Shown in pieces: positions 1 to 8,601 of a stretch of 57,934 bases of DNA. Position 1 is the stretch's first letter. Every line of letters begins with the position of its first letter. Both the position numbers and the translations under genes were made by a program. Location of the stretch: assembly GCF_013303125.1 (NCBI RefSeq), contig NZ_JABTTE010000024.1:1-57934 (forward strand). The letters run 5' to 3'. The notes under the pieces are model-generated. The model made no database searches. It worked only from the letters and a program-made list of their open reading frames with translations, and was not told the DNA's origin. Origin of the DNA: Calidifontibacillus erzurumensis. Its GTDB lineage: Bacteria; Bacillota; Bacilli; Bacillales; Bacillaceae_J.

Positions 1-1
1 G

Positions 2-688
2 GATTCTGGTGAAAATGGGTTTTCAATAATAGACGACTATAATGAATATGAATTAAAACGATTTGTTTCTATTATAGATAATAAAGTTGAAGATTATATA
101 CATGTTAAGGATAAAATTTTTAAAGAAGTAAAAAATAAACGTGACTATAATTATGATACTTATACAAGAGGTAAATTTCCAATATGGAAACTTATAGAAA
201 TGATGTCTTATGGTCAATTATCATCCTTTATTAAATTTTATGTGGATGAAGGTAAATATAAGTCTAAGCAATTAGATATAGCATATAAGTTTTTACATTA
301 TTCAAAGAATATTAGAGATTCGGCTGCTCATAGCAGACCTCTATTATTAAATGTTGTGGAAGTAGATCAATTTAATAAAATATATACTAGTCATAATCAA
401 AAGAAGAGCCAAGCGCATCGGGATTTGAAACGATATGTGGAAACGGAAATGCTGAAAAGAAAGAAAAGTTCAGAGCTAATTACTAATTTTAGGATACATG
501 ATTTGTGTTGTTTAATTTATTTGCATGATGAATATGTAAAGGGTAAATTTGTAAGGAAAGTAAGAAAACGTGAATTATTTGATGTTTACAAACGGGCTTT
601 GTATAGAAGAAATATGTATAGCGGAATAGATCAGTTTAACGATATCTTAAAACTTTTTTATGGTCTTATTCGAAAATATAGGTGTTAG
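2..688 (+). CDS. Abi_2-family (AbiD/AbiF-like) abortive infection protein, 5'-truncated by window edge
   Basis: The reading frame is open from base 2, so the true start lies left of the window; 228 residues are visible. The FPIWKLIEMMSYGQLS stretch followed by NIRDSAAHSRP resembles the C-terminal half of Abi_2 proteins, whose family pattern is PIW-x-L-x-E-x-x-S-x-G then RN-x-x-AH. The R-x4-H pair (codons at 314-316 and 329-331) is the HEPN ribonuclease signature known in this family. Family members are implicated in phage abortive infection or as toxins; whether this one acts that way is inference. It ends about 670 bases before an ssrA-derived integration scar, so it belongs to the mobile side of the boundary. 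The residues after the HEPN motif (KKSQAHRDLKRYVETEMLK onward) are not recognised. Confidence 0.65.
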   Translation, partial: DSGENGFSIIDDYNEYELKRFVSIIDNKVEDYIHVKDKIFKEVKNKRDYNYDTYTRGKFPIWKLIEMMSYGQLSSFIKFYVDEGKYKSKQLDIAYKFLHYSKNIRDSAAHSRPLLLNVVEVDQFNKIYTSHNQKKSQAHRDLKRYVETEMLKRKKSSELITNFRIHDLCCLIYLHDEYVKGKFVRKVRKRELFDVYKRALYRRNMYSGIDQFNDILKLFYGLIRKYRC

Positions 689-802
689 TATCTTGACACT
701 TATTTTTTTTAATGATAACATTATTTGCAGACGAAAGGCATCAAAAAACCGTCGATGTCGTTTTTATCTGGCTATTATGGTTGGATAAAAATTTAAGGTG
801 AA

Positions 803-850
803 AAAGCTGAAGCAAGTACATTTATTGTGTCTTTGCTTCAGCTTTTTTGT
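803..850 (+). terminator. Rho-independent terminator after the Abi gene
   Basis: AAAAAGCTGAAGCAA (803-817) pairs with TTGCTTCAGCTTTTTT (835-850) around a loop of about 17 bases, and the stem runs into a T tract. Confidence 0.85.
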
Positions 851-1007
851 TTAATTTTAACTTTTTCAAGAATAAATATGTAACAAATTGTAAGTGTATC
901 TAACCATAATGGAAGGCATAATTGTAAATAGAAAGGTAATCATGTACTGAATTAATCCTAAAGGAAAATGAAGACATTCAAACTTCAATGGAAAAGGATG
1001 AATTCAA

Positions 1008-1200
1008 ATGGATCAATTTGAAATACTAAAAAAAGAGAGAGAAAACCAGTTTACTGCTCGGTAATTGGACTCTTCATCACGTAAAATTGGTATGGAAATT
1101 TTTAAAATGCAATTAAAAAAGTTTAACTCAAAAAGAATTGGCCGAACACGCCACAATCACTCAAAAAAATCTCAAGAATTGAGGCTGTTGATCGATTCAG
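1008..1200 (+). pseudogene. Decayed XRE/HigA-like antitoxin
   Basis: An ATG at 1008 opens an 18-codon frame ending in TAA near 1063. Further on, bases 1124-1195 read as a helix-turn-helix with the pattern LTQKELAEHATITQKNL, then SRIEAVDRF after restoring one missing base at about 1173. The pattern matches XRE-family antitoxins of HigA type. Stops and frameshifts break the frame several times, so no product is expected. No partner toxin gene is visible. The remnant lies inside the integrated element, between the Abi gene and the ssrA scar. Confidence 0.55.
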
Positions 1201-1355
1201 GGATAGAAATAGACATATAATATAAAATTTTAAATATAAAAGAGCTTGCCCCCAACATAGTTTTTTTGAAATGGCATTTAGATTAGCATTTAGTACATTT
1301 AAAAAGTGTGTGAAAAATACTTGAAATCATTGATTTATCAATATTTGTATTAAAA

Positions 1356-1383
1356 TACGGTTCGACTCCCACCGTCTCCACCA
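1356..1383 (+). repeat. Partial duplicate of the ssrA (tmRNA) 3' end: integration (att) site
   Basis: The segment reads GGTTCGACTCCCACCG then TCTCCACCA. It gives a T-loop (TTCGACT), the 3' half of the T-stem (CCCAC), a 3' acceptor strand CGTCTCC, discriminator A and CCA. The acceptor strand would pair with a tmRNA 5' end of type GGGGACG, with T at position 70 giving the G3-U70 wobble of alanine acceptors. Only part of the 5' T-stem is present (TACGG instead of GTGGG) and no tmRNA body precedes it, so it is not a working RNA gene. A duplicated 3' end of this kind is left when an integrase uses ssrA as attachment site. The intact ssrA should lie left of the window at the other end of the element. 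Confidence 0.75.
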
Positions 1384-1418
1384 ATACATACTTTGGTGGT
1401 AAATATGATTGATAACAA

Positions 1419-1460
1419 GAACCATAAAATTTCCAAATGGAGGTTTTATGGTTTTTTTAT
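1419..1460 (+). terminator. Terminator downstream of the ssrA scar
   Basis: AACCATAAAA (1420-1429) pairs with TTTTATGGTT (1444-1453), with an inner CC/GG pairing in the loop, followed by a T run. Its position 36 bases after CCA suggests it is the original ssrA terminator displaced with the att site. Confidence 0.75.
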
Positions 1461-1677
1461 TTTTCGAATATCATCGTTAATTTATGGAATTAAAAATAAG
1501 GCTCTATAATATCATTAATTTCTGGTTTTCCTACAATTCTCAGAAAATAAAAGTGCATAACGTCATCTCATTCTCCTATACTTGAATTGGCCAAAATTCC
1601 ACGAAAATTCATGATAACTATATCCGTTAAGCATTCTGTTAGGAAAGCAACTCAACGCATATAACCAACTAATTCCA

Positions 1678-1706
1678 TTGGACTGTATAGAACTTACAGT
1701 TATAAT
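1678..1706 (+). promoter_or_regulatory. SigmaA-type promoter for the glycosyltransferase
   Basis: TTGGAC (1678-1683), a 17-base spacer and a perfect TATAAT (1701-1706) lie 41 bases before the start codon. The rest of 1461-1677 holds no gene that can be recognised. Confidence 0.7.
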
Positions 1707-1747
1707 GAAATCAAATCAAAGGATTACTTTGAGTTATGAGGTGACCT

Positions 1748-3121
1748 ATGCCAACACCTAAGATAAACGATCAAGAATTCCAAAAACCTTCAGAGATCGC
1801 ACGTAAGAAAGAATTCATTAAAAAGCCATATATTCCATTAAAACTCAAACTCTATTTTGCCCATGTGTTTGCTTTTCTTTGGTTGCTCTTTTCGATTTAT
1901 TTATCAAAAAATTGGGTGCATAACTTAGGAGAAGTGACAACCTTGCCTATCGCTCTTTTCATTATTGCAGGAGTGGCATATATCCCAGGTTACATCAATG
2001 CTTTCATGGTCTTTGGTTTATTATTTGATAAACAACCTCCATTAAAAGTAGAAAATCCAACCATACCCGTTTCGGTCTTAATTGCTTGTTATAATGAAGA
2101 AAAATCGATTCGAACGACCTTAGAATATGTTGCCAAGCAGACTTATGAAGGGCCAATAAAAGTGATTGTGATTGATAATAACTCTAAAGACAAAACTTTT
2201 GAAATTGCCCAACAAGCAGGGGATGAACTCGGACTAAATATCCGGGTAATTCGAGAATCCCACCCAGGCAAACACCACGCTCTAAATGCCGCTTTAAAAA
2301 TCGTAGACACCGAATGGTTGATCACCTTAGATGCAGATACGATCCTCATGAAAGATTCCGTCAAATATCTGATCCGAAGAGCTTTATCCAGTCCGAAAGA
2401 TGTATGTGCTGTTGCCGGTTCGGTATTAACCCGTAATAGTCGTAAGAACTTCTGGACAAAAATTCAGGAATGGGACTACTTCTTAGGAATTGCGAGCATT
2501 AAACGATTGCAGGGAATGTTTCAAGGCACATTAGTTGCTCAAGGGGCATATTCCCTTTATAAAACTGAGGTTTTGAAATCCATTGGCAGATTTCCTGATG
2601 TCATTGGAGAAGATATCGTCATCACATGGCGCATGTTGGAGAAAGGATGGAAGGTATATTTTGAACCATTGGCAGTTGCCTTTACGGAAGTACCTGAAAC
2701 GTTTATTCATTTCCAAAGACAGCGAAGCCGTTGGGCAAGAGGAATGATTGAAGCCCTCAAGAGAATAAAACCTTGGAAACAACCTCTTGGTTTCGTAAAA
2801 TATGCAACAACCATGAACTTAATCATGCCATACCTTGATTTTGTGTATACTCTGTTTTGGTTGCCAGGTGTAGCATTGGCTTTCTTCGGTATTTATTGGG
2901 TTGCCGGACCGATGACCTTATTCGTGTTGCCTTTAGCTTTACTTCAAAACTTTATTTTGTACACATATCAAAAGAAAGTTTTCAAGCAATTAAATCTGAG
3001 GATTAGAAAAAACAGATTTGGATTTGTTTTTTATGTGTTGCTATATCAGGCAATCATGTCCCCGATTTCTCTATGGGGATATATGGAAGAAGTTTTTCAA
3101 TTGAAGCGTGTGTGGAAATAA
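1748..3121 (+). CDS. Processive family 2 glycosyltransferase (PgaC/BcsA-like membrane synthase)
   Basis: Membrane polysaccharide synthase of 457 residues. Two transmembrane helices (about 34-53 and 66-92) precede a cytosolic GT-A domain: VSVLIACYNEE near 108, VIDNNSKDKT, DADT at 195-198, catalytic ED at 288-289 and the QxxRW motif Q325-RSR-W329. About three helices follow to the C-terminus. This arrangement is that of poly-beta-1,6-N-acetylglucosamine synthase and cellulose synthase type enzymes; the sugar donor and product cannot be told from sequence. The start is ATG 1748 behind GAGGTGA (1738-1744). It is transcribed alone: its own promoter lies upstream and a terminator follows at once. 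No accessory exopolysaccharide genes are nearby. Confidence 0.85.
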   Translation: MPTPKINDQEFQKPSEIARKKEFIKKPYIPLKLKLYFAHVFAFLWLLFSIYLSKNWVHNLGEVTTLPIALFIIAGVAYIPGYINAFMVFGLLFDKQPPLKVENPTIPVSVLIACYNEEKSIRTTLEYVAKQTYEGPIKVIVIDNNSKDKTFEIAQQAGDELGLNIRVIRESHPGKHHALNAALKIVDTEWLITLDADTILMKDSVKYLIRRALSSPKDVCAVAGSVLTRNSRKNFWTKIQEWDYFLGIASIKRLQGMFQGTLVAQGAYSLYKTEVLKSIGRFPDVIGEDIVITWRMLEKGWKVYFEPLAVAFTEVPETFIHFQRQRSRWARGMIEALKRIKPWKQPLGFVKYATTMNLIMPYLDFVYTLFWLPGVALAFFGIYWVAGPMTLFVLPLALLQNFILYTYQKKVFKQLNLRIRKNRFGFVFYVLLYQAIMSPISLWGYMEEVFQLKRVWK

Positions 3122-3148
3122 GAAAATCTACTCGTTAGATCGATACAG

Positions 3149-3176
3149 AGACGGGATCGAATCCCGTCTTTTCTGT
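3149..3176 (+). terminator. Terminator after the glycosyltransferase; target of the adjacent intron scar
   Basis: AGACGGGAT (3149-3157) and ATCCCGTCT (3161-3169) form a strong GC-rich hairpin with a short loop, followed by TTTTCTGTTT. The intron-like sequence starts directly behind it at 3179. Confidence 0.9.
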
Positions 3177-3178
3177 TT

Positions 3179-3290
3179 GTGCGCCTGGCATGGGTGTAAT
3201 CTCTAGGGGAAAGTCACATGCTGTGAAGGAAGAAGTAACAGTTAGCTTAACGCAAGGGTGTCCGTGGTGACGCGGAATTTGAAGGAAGCT
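3179..3290 (+). mobile_element. 5' fragment (domain I) of a group IIC intron
   Basis: The segment begins GTGCGCCTGGCATGGGTG and continues through GAAGAAGTAACAGTTAGC, TTAACGCAAGGGTGTCCG and TGGTGACGCGGAA. This is the conserved 5' end and early domain I of bacterial class C group II introns such as the Oceanobacillus iheyensis and Bacillus halodurans ones, as recalled. Similarity stops at about 3290. No maturase/reverse-transcriptase frame and no domain V follow, so the intron is truncated and dead. It lies 9 bases after a terminator stem-loop, the known preferred target of class C introns. Confidence 0.75.
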
Positions 3291-3379
3291 GAAATCCTCA
3301 CCCAATCAGCCATCATTTCTTCCAACGATTAAATACCTATATCAACTATTGCTGCTCAATAATCGGTTTGTAAAACCAC

Positions 3380-3408
3380 TTGATTTACCCAATCTGCAAG
3401 TTTAAAAT
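3380..3408 (+). promoter_or_regulatory. SigmaA-type promoter of the rrf2-RND operon
   Basis: TTGATT (3380-3385), a 17-base spacer and TAAAAT (3403-3408). The inverted repeats starting at 3412 lie just downstream, over the expected transcription start. Confidence 0.65.
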
Positions 3409-3411
3409 AAT

Positions 3412-3451
3412 TATGGACATTAAATATCCATAATAGACATAAAATATCTAT
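3412..3451 (+). promoter_or_regulatory. Tandem inverted repeats, probable Rrf2-family operator
   Basis: Two dyads of the same geometry follow each other: TATGGA-9-TCCATA (3412-3432) and ATAGA-9-TCTAT (3433-3451). Their centres are about 20 bases apart, close to two helical turns, and they sit between the -10 box and the ribosome binding site. This fits autorepression by the Rrf2-type protein encoded next; binding itself is inference. Confidence 0.6.
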
Positions 3452-3478
3452 ATATAAAACAATTAGGAGTGTATAATT

Positions 3479-4000
3479 TTGAAACTGACCAAATCTGTAG
3501 AACAAGCCATTTGTATACTTATTTTTCTTGTCACTCAGGAAAAAAATGAACCGCTGGCAACGGATGAAATTAGTAAAAAACTGAACGTATCTCCATCGTA
3601 TTTAAAGAAAATTACTCGCAAATTAGTTAAAAAGAAAATTATTACATCCGTTTCCGGTAATCGTGGAGGAATTAGTTTAGCGAAAAGCCCGGAAGAAATC
3701 AATATGTTAGATATCATCGAAGCAATGGAAGGACCTATTTCTATTTATTCTGATACAGGACTAATAGAAACCGTATTTAAAGGTGGAAAGCACACAGACA
3801 AAGGATCCGACATTCTTCGGAATGTATTTAAACAAGCAGATCTCTTACTTATTGAATATTTTTCAAAAATTACGGCGGCAGATCTTCTAAAAGAAAGCTT
3901 TGGCACAGAAAATATACCTACTTTAAACTGGAACAAAATGTCTTTAACTGAATATGTGGAAGCGAATTGTCAAAATCTCTCAGAAAATGAAGAAAAGTAA
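3479..4000 (+). CDS. Rrf2-family transcriptional regulator
   Basis: Protein of 173 residues with an N-terminal winged helix (about 1-75): KLTKSVEQAICILIFL, then ATDEISKKLNVSPSYLKKI and the wing SGNRGGISLAKSPEEI, which is the Rrf2 signature. It lacks the three-cysteine iron-sulfur cluster of IscR/NsrR; the only cysteines are near residue 12 and residue 164. It may therefore sense a small molecule or membrane stress rather than carry a cluster. The start is TTG 3479 behind AGGAG (3464-3468). It is the first gene of an operon with the adaptor and RND pump and most likely represses that operon through the dyads at 3412-3451. Confidence 0.8.
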   Translation: MKLTKSVEQAICILIFLVTQEKNEPLATDEISKKLNVSPSYLKKITRKLVKKKIITSVSGNRGGISLAKSPEEINMLDIIEAMEGPISIYSDTGLIETVFKGGKHTDKGSDILRNVFKQADLLLIEYFSKITAADLLKESFGTENIPTLNWNKMSLTEYVEANCQNLSENEEK

Positions 4001-4070
4001 ATTTGGAAGTTTTAAATAATTTTCTGCTAGAATAGCTGACTTCTTAAGTAAGACAAGAAAGGAGAAAATT

Positions 4071-5297
4071 ATGAAGAGGAAAGCATGGTTCGTTTTATTG
4101 ATATTTTCCATTATTGCCACGTTGCTTGGGTGTGAATCAAATGCAGAAACAACGGCCGCACCAAAAGTATACCCTGTAAAAACGATAGAAGTTAAGAATG
4201 AAAGTTTGCCAGTTACATTGGAATATGCAGGGATTACAGGGGGAAGTGAAGTAAGAAAACTATCATTTAAAAGCACTGCAATCATAGACAAAATTTATGT
4301 CCAAAAAGGACAGCGTATAAAAAAGGGAGATCCTTTGGTTGATCTTGATAAAACAGATTTAATTTTAGCGATGGAAGCAGCTAAATATCAAATGGATGCA
4401 GCTGCTGCACAGTATCATAAAGCGGTCAATGGTGCCCAAAAAGAGGACATTGCAAAAGCAGAAATTGCTGTTAAAAATGCCCAAGATAATTACAATTTTT
4501 TAAAAGATTTATATGACAAAAATGTAAAGCTATTTGAAAGTGGAGCTATTTCGAAACAAGAATTAGATCATAGTAAGCTTCAATTAGATAATGCTCAAAG
4601 TTCCCTTAATATTGCCATTCAAAATTTGCAACAGCTGAAAAATGGAACGAGAGAAGAAGACATTGATGCTCTTTTAGCTCAACTAAATTCAGCGAAAACG
4701 AATTATTCATCGAAAGAAAGTTTAGTTCAAGATGCGTCACTAGTGGCTGATATCGATGGTTATGTCGTCGATGTTCTAGGAAAAGAAGGAGAATTATGGC
4801 CAGCAGGAAATCCGGTCATTCTTATTCGGAGTGAAAACCAAGTCGTCAGCGTAGGTCTTTCAGATCAAGATGTCACGAAAATAAAAGTTGGATCAAAAGC
4901 ACAGGTGAAAATTAATGGTCAAACGACTGATGGTGAGGTTATTAATATCGCTCAGATGGCAGATCCTGAGACAGGTACTTATAGTGCCGAAATCAAATTA
5001 TTGCAACCTATAAAAAACAGTGAATATTTGATTGGCCAAAGTGTCAAAGTTTATTTTGGCATCGGAAATAAAGAATCCGTATGGATTCCGATCAGCAGCA
5101 TTTTAAATGATGGCGAAGATTATGTTTATATTGTTGAAGAGGGCCGTGCGGTTCGAAAAAATATAACGATAGGAGAGCCGCATGAAGATAAAGTATCCGT
5201 CGAAGGTTTAAAAGTTGGAGATCAACTTGTCATTGAGGGTATGAAAAATATAAAAGCGGGTTACAAAGTTCAAACAAGCGAGGAAAATGAAAAATGA
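4071..5297 (+). CDS. Lipoprotein membrane-fusion (HlyD/RND adaptor) efflux subunit
   Basis: Adaptor of 408 residues. A lipoprotein signal ends in LLGC with Cys21 as the lipidation site. A biotinyl-lipoyl-like half near 80-105 (DKIYVQKGQRIKKGDPL), a long coiled-coil hairpin (about 110-220), the second lipoyl half (about 222-250) and beta-barrel domains follow. In Gram-positive bacteria such adaptors sit on the outer face of the membrane with an RND or ABC pump. It has an AAGAAAGGAGAAAATT ribosome site and its stop overlaps the next start (ATGA), so translation with the pump is coupled. Confidence 0.88.
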   Translation: MKRKAWFVLLIFSIIATLLGCESNAETTAAPKVYPVKTIEVKNESLPVTLEYAGITGGSEVRKLSFKSTAIIDKIYVQKGQRIKKGDPLVDLDKTDLILAMEAAKYQMDAAAAQYHKAVNGAQKEDIAKAEIAVKNAQDNYNFLKDLYDKNVKLFESGAISKQELDHSKLQLDNAQSSLNIAIQNLQQLKNGTREEDIDALLAQLNSAKTNYSSKESLVQDASLVADIDGYVVDVLGKEGELWPAGNPVILIRSENQVVSVGLSDQDVTKIKVGSKAQVKINGQTTDGEVINIAQMADPETGTYSAEIKLLQPIKNSEYLIGQSVKVYFGIGNKESVWIPISSILNDGEDYVYIVEEGRAVRKNITIGEPHEDKVSVEGLKVGDQLVIEGMKNIKAGYKVQTSEENEK

Positions 5298-8200
5298 GAC
5301 TCATCAAGGCCGCGATAGAAAATAAAAAAATCGTATTATTTTTAACAGCAATCGCCCTCGTTGCTGGAATTTACAGCTACTATATTATACCAAAACAAGA
5401 AAGCCCGGATATTTCCTCGCCACTTGCGATGGTCACAACTATATATCCGGGAGCATCTCCAAGTGAAATTGAAAATCTTGTAACAAAAAAAATTGAAGAA
5501 AAAGTGGAAGAAATTGACGGATATGACTATTCAGAGTCTTTTTCAAAAAACAGTGTATCGGCTGTTATCGTTTATTTAAACAACGATGCAGATCCTGATA
5601 AATCGTGGAGGGAATTAAGAGACAAAATAAATGATATCCAATCGGAACTTCCTGAAGGATGTCAAGAAAGTATTATTAATACGGATCTAACGGAAGCTAC
5701 TGGTATGATGATCTCCATTTCTGGTGAAAATTACTCCTATGAAGAGCTCGGGAACTATGCAGATGAAATTAAAAAAGAATTAAGCAGTATCGAAGGGATA
5801 TCCAGATTTGACGTTAGCGGGAAGCAAGAAAAACAAGTAAAAGTAGAAGTCGATCTAAGTCAAATTAATAAATATGATCTTTCTATTGAAGAAGTCGCAG
5901 CGGTATTAAAAGCTCAAAACATCAATATCCCATCAGGGTCTTTAAATTATGAAACGGGCAAAATTAAGGTGAAAGCTCCAGGTAGTTTTACGTCATTACA
6001 AGATATTGAGAATACAATTGTCGGCGTTTCAAGCATTTCTGGAGAAACTATTAAAATAAAAGATATCGCTAAAGTATACATGGGCTATAATGACGACGCT
6101 GACTACAAATACACGAATCAAGGGATCAATGCAGTTATTCTTGCTGGATATTTTCAAGATGGAAAAAATATTGTTCTCATTGGTGAAGAAGTAAGAAAAA
6201 AACTGGATGAAGTTAAAAATAATCTTCCGAGTGATATCCAGTTGGATGAGGTCATCTTTCAACCAAAAGATGTAAGTGATTCAGTAGATTTTTTCATGCA
6301 AAAACTTCTTGAGGGGATCGTCTTTGTCCTCATTACGGTATTTGTTGGCATGAGCCTTCGAAATGCAATGGTCATTTCTTCAGTTATCCCAATATCGATT
6401 GCTTTAACATTCATTACGATGTACGTATTAGGAATTGAAGTTCACCAAGTGTCAACAACCGCACTTATCATTGCCCTTGGGATATTGGTAGATGATGCCA
6501 TTGTCATCGGTGATGCCATCCAAGTGGAAATCGATAAAGGGAAGCCTGGGAATGAGGCTGCGTTTTATGCCATCAAGAAATTATTCGTACCTGTTTTTAC
6601 TTCAACTTTAATCATCGTTGGTGCCTTTGCACCGTTGTTAACAATTCCGGGAGCGGTAGGGGAATTTTTAAAAGCTCTGCCACTCGTTGTTATGATTTGT
6701 GTGACTTGGTCTTATATTTCAGCTTTACTACTTACACCTTCGATCTCTTCTGCGTTTTTTAAAAAGAGAAACAAGGAAGAAAAAGAAGGAATCATTCGGA
6801 AAATGTTTCGCATCATTTTAACATTTTCCTTAAAACATAAAACGATCGTTATTTTATCAGCTATTGCGATCTTTTTAGTTTCAGTCGGTTTATTTAAAAC
6901 GTTGGGAATGCAATTTTTCCCTTATGTCGATAAAGATATTCTTTATGTCGATATAGAAAATGAAAAAGTTGATGACCTAGACAGTACAAACCAATTGGTC
7001 AAACAAGTAGAAGAAGTACTTCAATCACAAAAAGAAGTTACAGGCTATACATCGGCGATCGGAGGCGGGTTACCAAAATTTTATGTCACGTTGCCAACGG
7101 TATCAAATTCTAAAGATGTAGCGCAAACATTAGTCAAAGTTGATATTGAGAAAACAGATACATTTAGTACAAGACAGGAACTCGCTGAGCATCTTCAATA
7201 TTTATTGGATACGAATATTAGCGGTGGTAAAGCGACAGTAAAACTATTAGAGCAGGCAAAGCCAATTGGAGCACCAATAAGATTAAGATTGATTGGTGAA
7301 GATTTGGATCAATTATATGCAGCTTCAGAAAAAATCCAAGAACAGTTAAGAAATATACCGGGAACTTTAAATGTCCGGGACGATGCGTCTCAAAAAACGT
7401 ACCAGTATGAAGTGAATATTGATGATACGAAAGCTTCCCAAAAGGGTCTTTTGAAATCCGATATTCTAAAACAGATCCATATTGCATTAAAAGGTTCCAC
7501 GAGCTCCGTGTACAGAAAAAATGGCAGTGAGTACGACATTGTCGTTAAAACAAATATCAGTTCAGTAAAGGAACTTAAAAATTTACAAATTAAATCAAGC
7601 ATTACAGGGAATAAAATATTATTAGGCCAAGTTGCTTCTATTAATCTTGTATCTGAACTAGATCAAATCAAGCACTATAATAAAGAAAAAACGATTACAG
7701 TCTACAGTGATGTCAAAACAGGTTCCAATGCTGTTGACATAGAGGATGCTCTTGCGAAGGAAATCGATAAAATGGACTTAGATGGAGTAAAAGTAATTTA
7801 TGATGGCGAGAAACATCAAATCCAAGAGAATTTTACAAGCCTTGCATTAGCGGGTGTGTTAACGATCGTGATTATTTATGTACTTTTAACGATTCAATTT
7901 AATTCTTTTATAGAACCAATTATCATCATGACTTCGCTGCCATTCTCATTAATAGGTGTCGTTATAGGACTGATGGTGTTTAATATGTCTTTGTCTTTTA
8001 CAGCGGTTATGGGAATCATTAGCCTCATTGGCGTTGTTATTAGAAATGCCATCTTGCTCATTGAGTATATACACGATGGAAGAAAAGAAGGGCTCGCCGT
8101 TGATGAAGCTTGCCTGCAAGCTGTAAGCCAGCGTTTTAGACCAATTATCTTAAGCTCAACAGCAACCATTACAGCACTGATCCCATTGGCATTTTCAAAA

Positions 8201-8356
8201 AGCGACTTATTCGGACCAATGGCTGTTACGATTATGTTTGGACTATTAACTTCAACTTTCTTAACGTTTATCGTAATACCAGTGGTATATTCATTGATTA
8301 GTAGTAGAAAAGATCAGAGGTTTTTGCAGAGGGAACATGTAGAAAATGCTATGTAG
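5294..8356 (+). CDS. RND-family efflux permease (AcrB/SwrC-like)
   Basis: Permease of 1020 residues with the RND plan: TM1 near 12-30, a large extracytoplasmic loop, TM2-6 at about 335-490, a second loop, and TM8-12 at about 850-1005. The proton-relay aspartates of TM4 are present (GILVDDAIVIGD, D400-D401). The TM10 lysine of AcrB (K940) corresponds to Arg917 in GVVIRNAILLIEY. Family members export detergents, peptides, lipids or drugs; B. subtilis SwrC exports surfactin. The substrate here is unknown. The gene overlaps the adaptor by four bases and is closed by a terminator. The upstream Rrf2 gene suggests inducible expression. Confidence 0.9.
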   Translation: MRLIKAAIENKKIVLFLTAIALVAGIYSYYIIPKQESPDISSPLAMVTTIYPGASPSEIENLVTKKIEEKVEEIDGYDYSESFSKNSVSAVIVYLNNDADPDKSWRELRDKINDIQSELPEGCQESIINTDLTEATGMMISISGENYSYEELGNYADEIKKELSSIEGISRFDVSGKQEKQVKVEVDLSQINKYDLSIEEVAAVLKAQNINIPSGSLNYETGKIKVKAPGSFTSLQDIENTIVGVSSISGETIKIKDIAKVYMGYNDDADYKYTNQGINAVILAGYFQDGKNIVLIGEEVRKKLDEVKNNLPSDIQLDEVIFQPKDVSDSVDFFMQKLLEGIVFVLITVFVGMSLRNAMVISSVIPISIALTFITMYVLGIEVHQVSTTALIIALGILVDDAIVIGDAIQVEIDKGKPGNEAAFYAIKKLFVPVFTSTLIIVGAFAPLLTIPGAVGEFLKALPLVVMICVTWSYISALLLTPSISSAFFKKRNKEEKEGIIRKMFRIILTFSLKHKTIVILSAIAIFLVSVGLFKTLGMQFFPYVDKDILYVDIENEKVDDLDSTNQLVKQVEEVLQSQKEVTGYTSAIGGGLPKFYVTLPTVSNSKDVAQTLVKVDIEKTDTFSTRQELAEHLQYLLDTNISGGKATVKLLEQAKPIGAPIRLRLIGEDLDQLYAASEKIQEQLRNIPGTLNVRDDASQKTYQYEVNIDDTKASQKGLLKSDILKQIHIALKGSTSSVYRKNGSEYDIVVKTNISSVKELKNLQIKSSITGNKILLGQVASINLVSELDQIKHYNKEKTITVYSDVKTGSNAVDIEDALAKEIDKMDLDGVKVIYDGEKHQIQENFTSLALAGVLTIVIIYVLLTIQFNSFIEPIIIMTSLPFSLIGVVIGLMVFNMSLSFTAVMGIISLIGVVIRNAILLIEYIHDGRKEGLAVDEACLQAVSQRFRPIILSSTATITALIPLAFSKSDLFGPMAVTIMFGLLTSTFLTFIVIPVVYSLISSRKDQRFLQREHVENAM

Positions 8357-8424
8357 AGTTAATGATATGTCGGTATAACAGATAGCAAAGTGGTGAAGAA
8401 AAAAGGATACTTTTACACTCCAAG

Positions 8425-8470
8425 TATTCCCCAAATGATTTTAAGATCGTTTGGGGAATATTTTTTTATT
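8425..8470 (+). terminator. Terminator of the RND operon
   Basis: TATTCCCCAAA (8425-8435) pairs with TTTGGGGAATA (8450-8460), followed by a seven-T run. Confidence 0.92.
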
Positions 8471-8601
8471 TTAAGGTAAAAAAACACTTCCAAGACAAAA
8501 GCATAACTATCCTATATGTAGTGGTTATACATGATAAAAATTTTTTGTTAGGATATAGAGGAAATTTACATTTTATTTTAAAGTTAAAACTTTCCGATTG
8601 G

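Noticed and set aside
1356-1383. A functional tRNA or tmRNA gene
   Set aside because: Only the T-loop to CCA part is present; the 5' T-stem does not pair and no acceptor 5' strand or body is found nearby.
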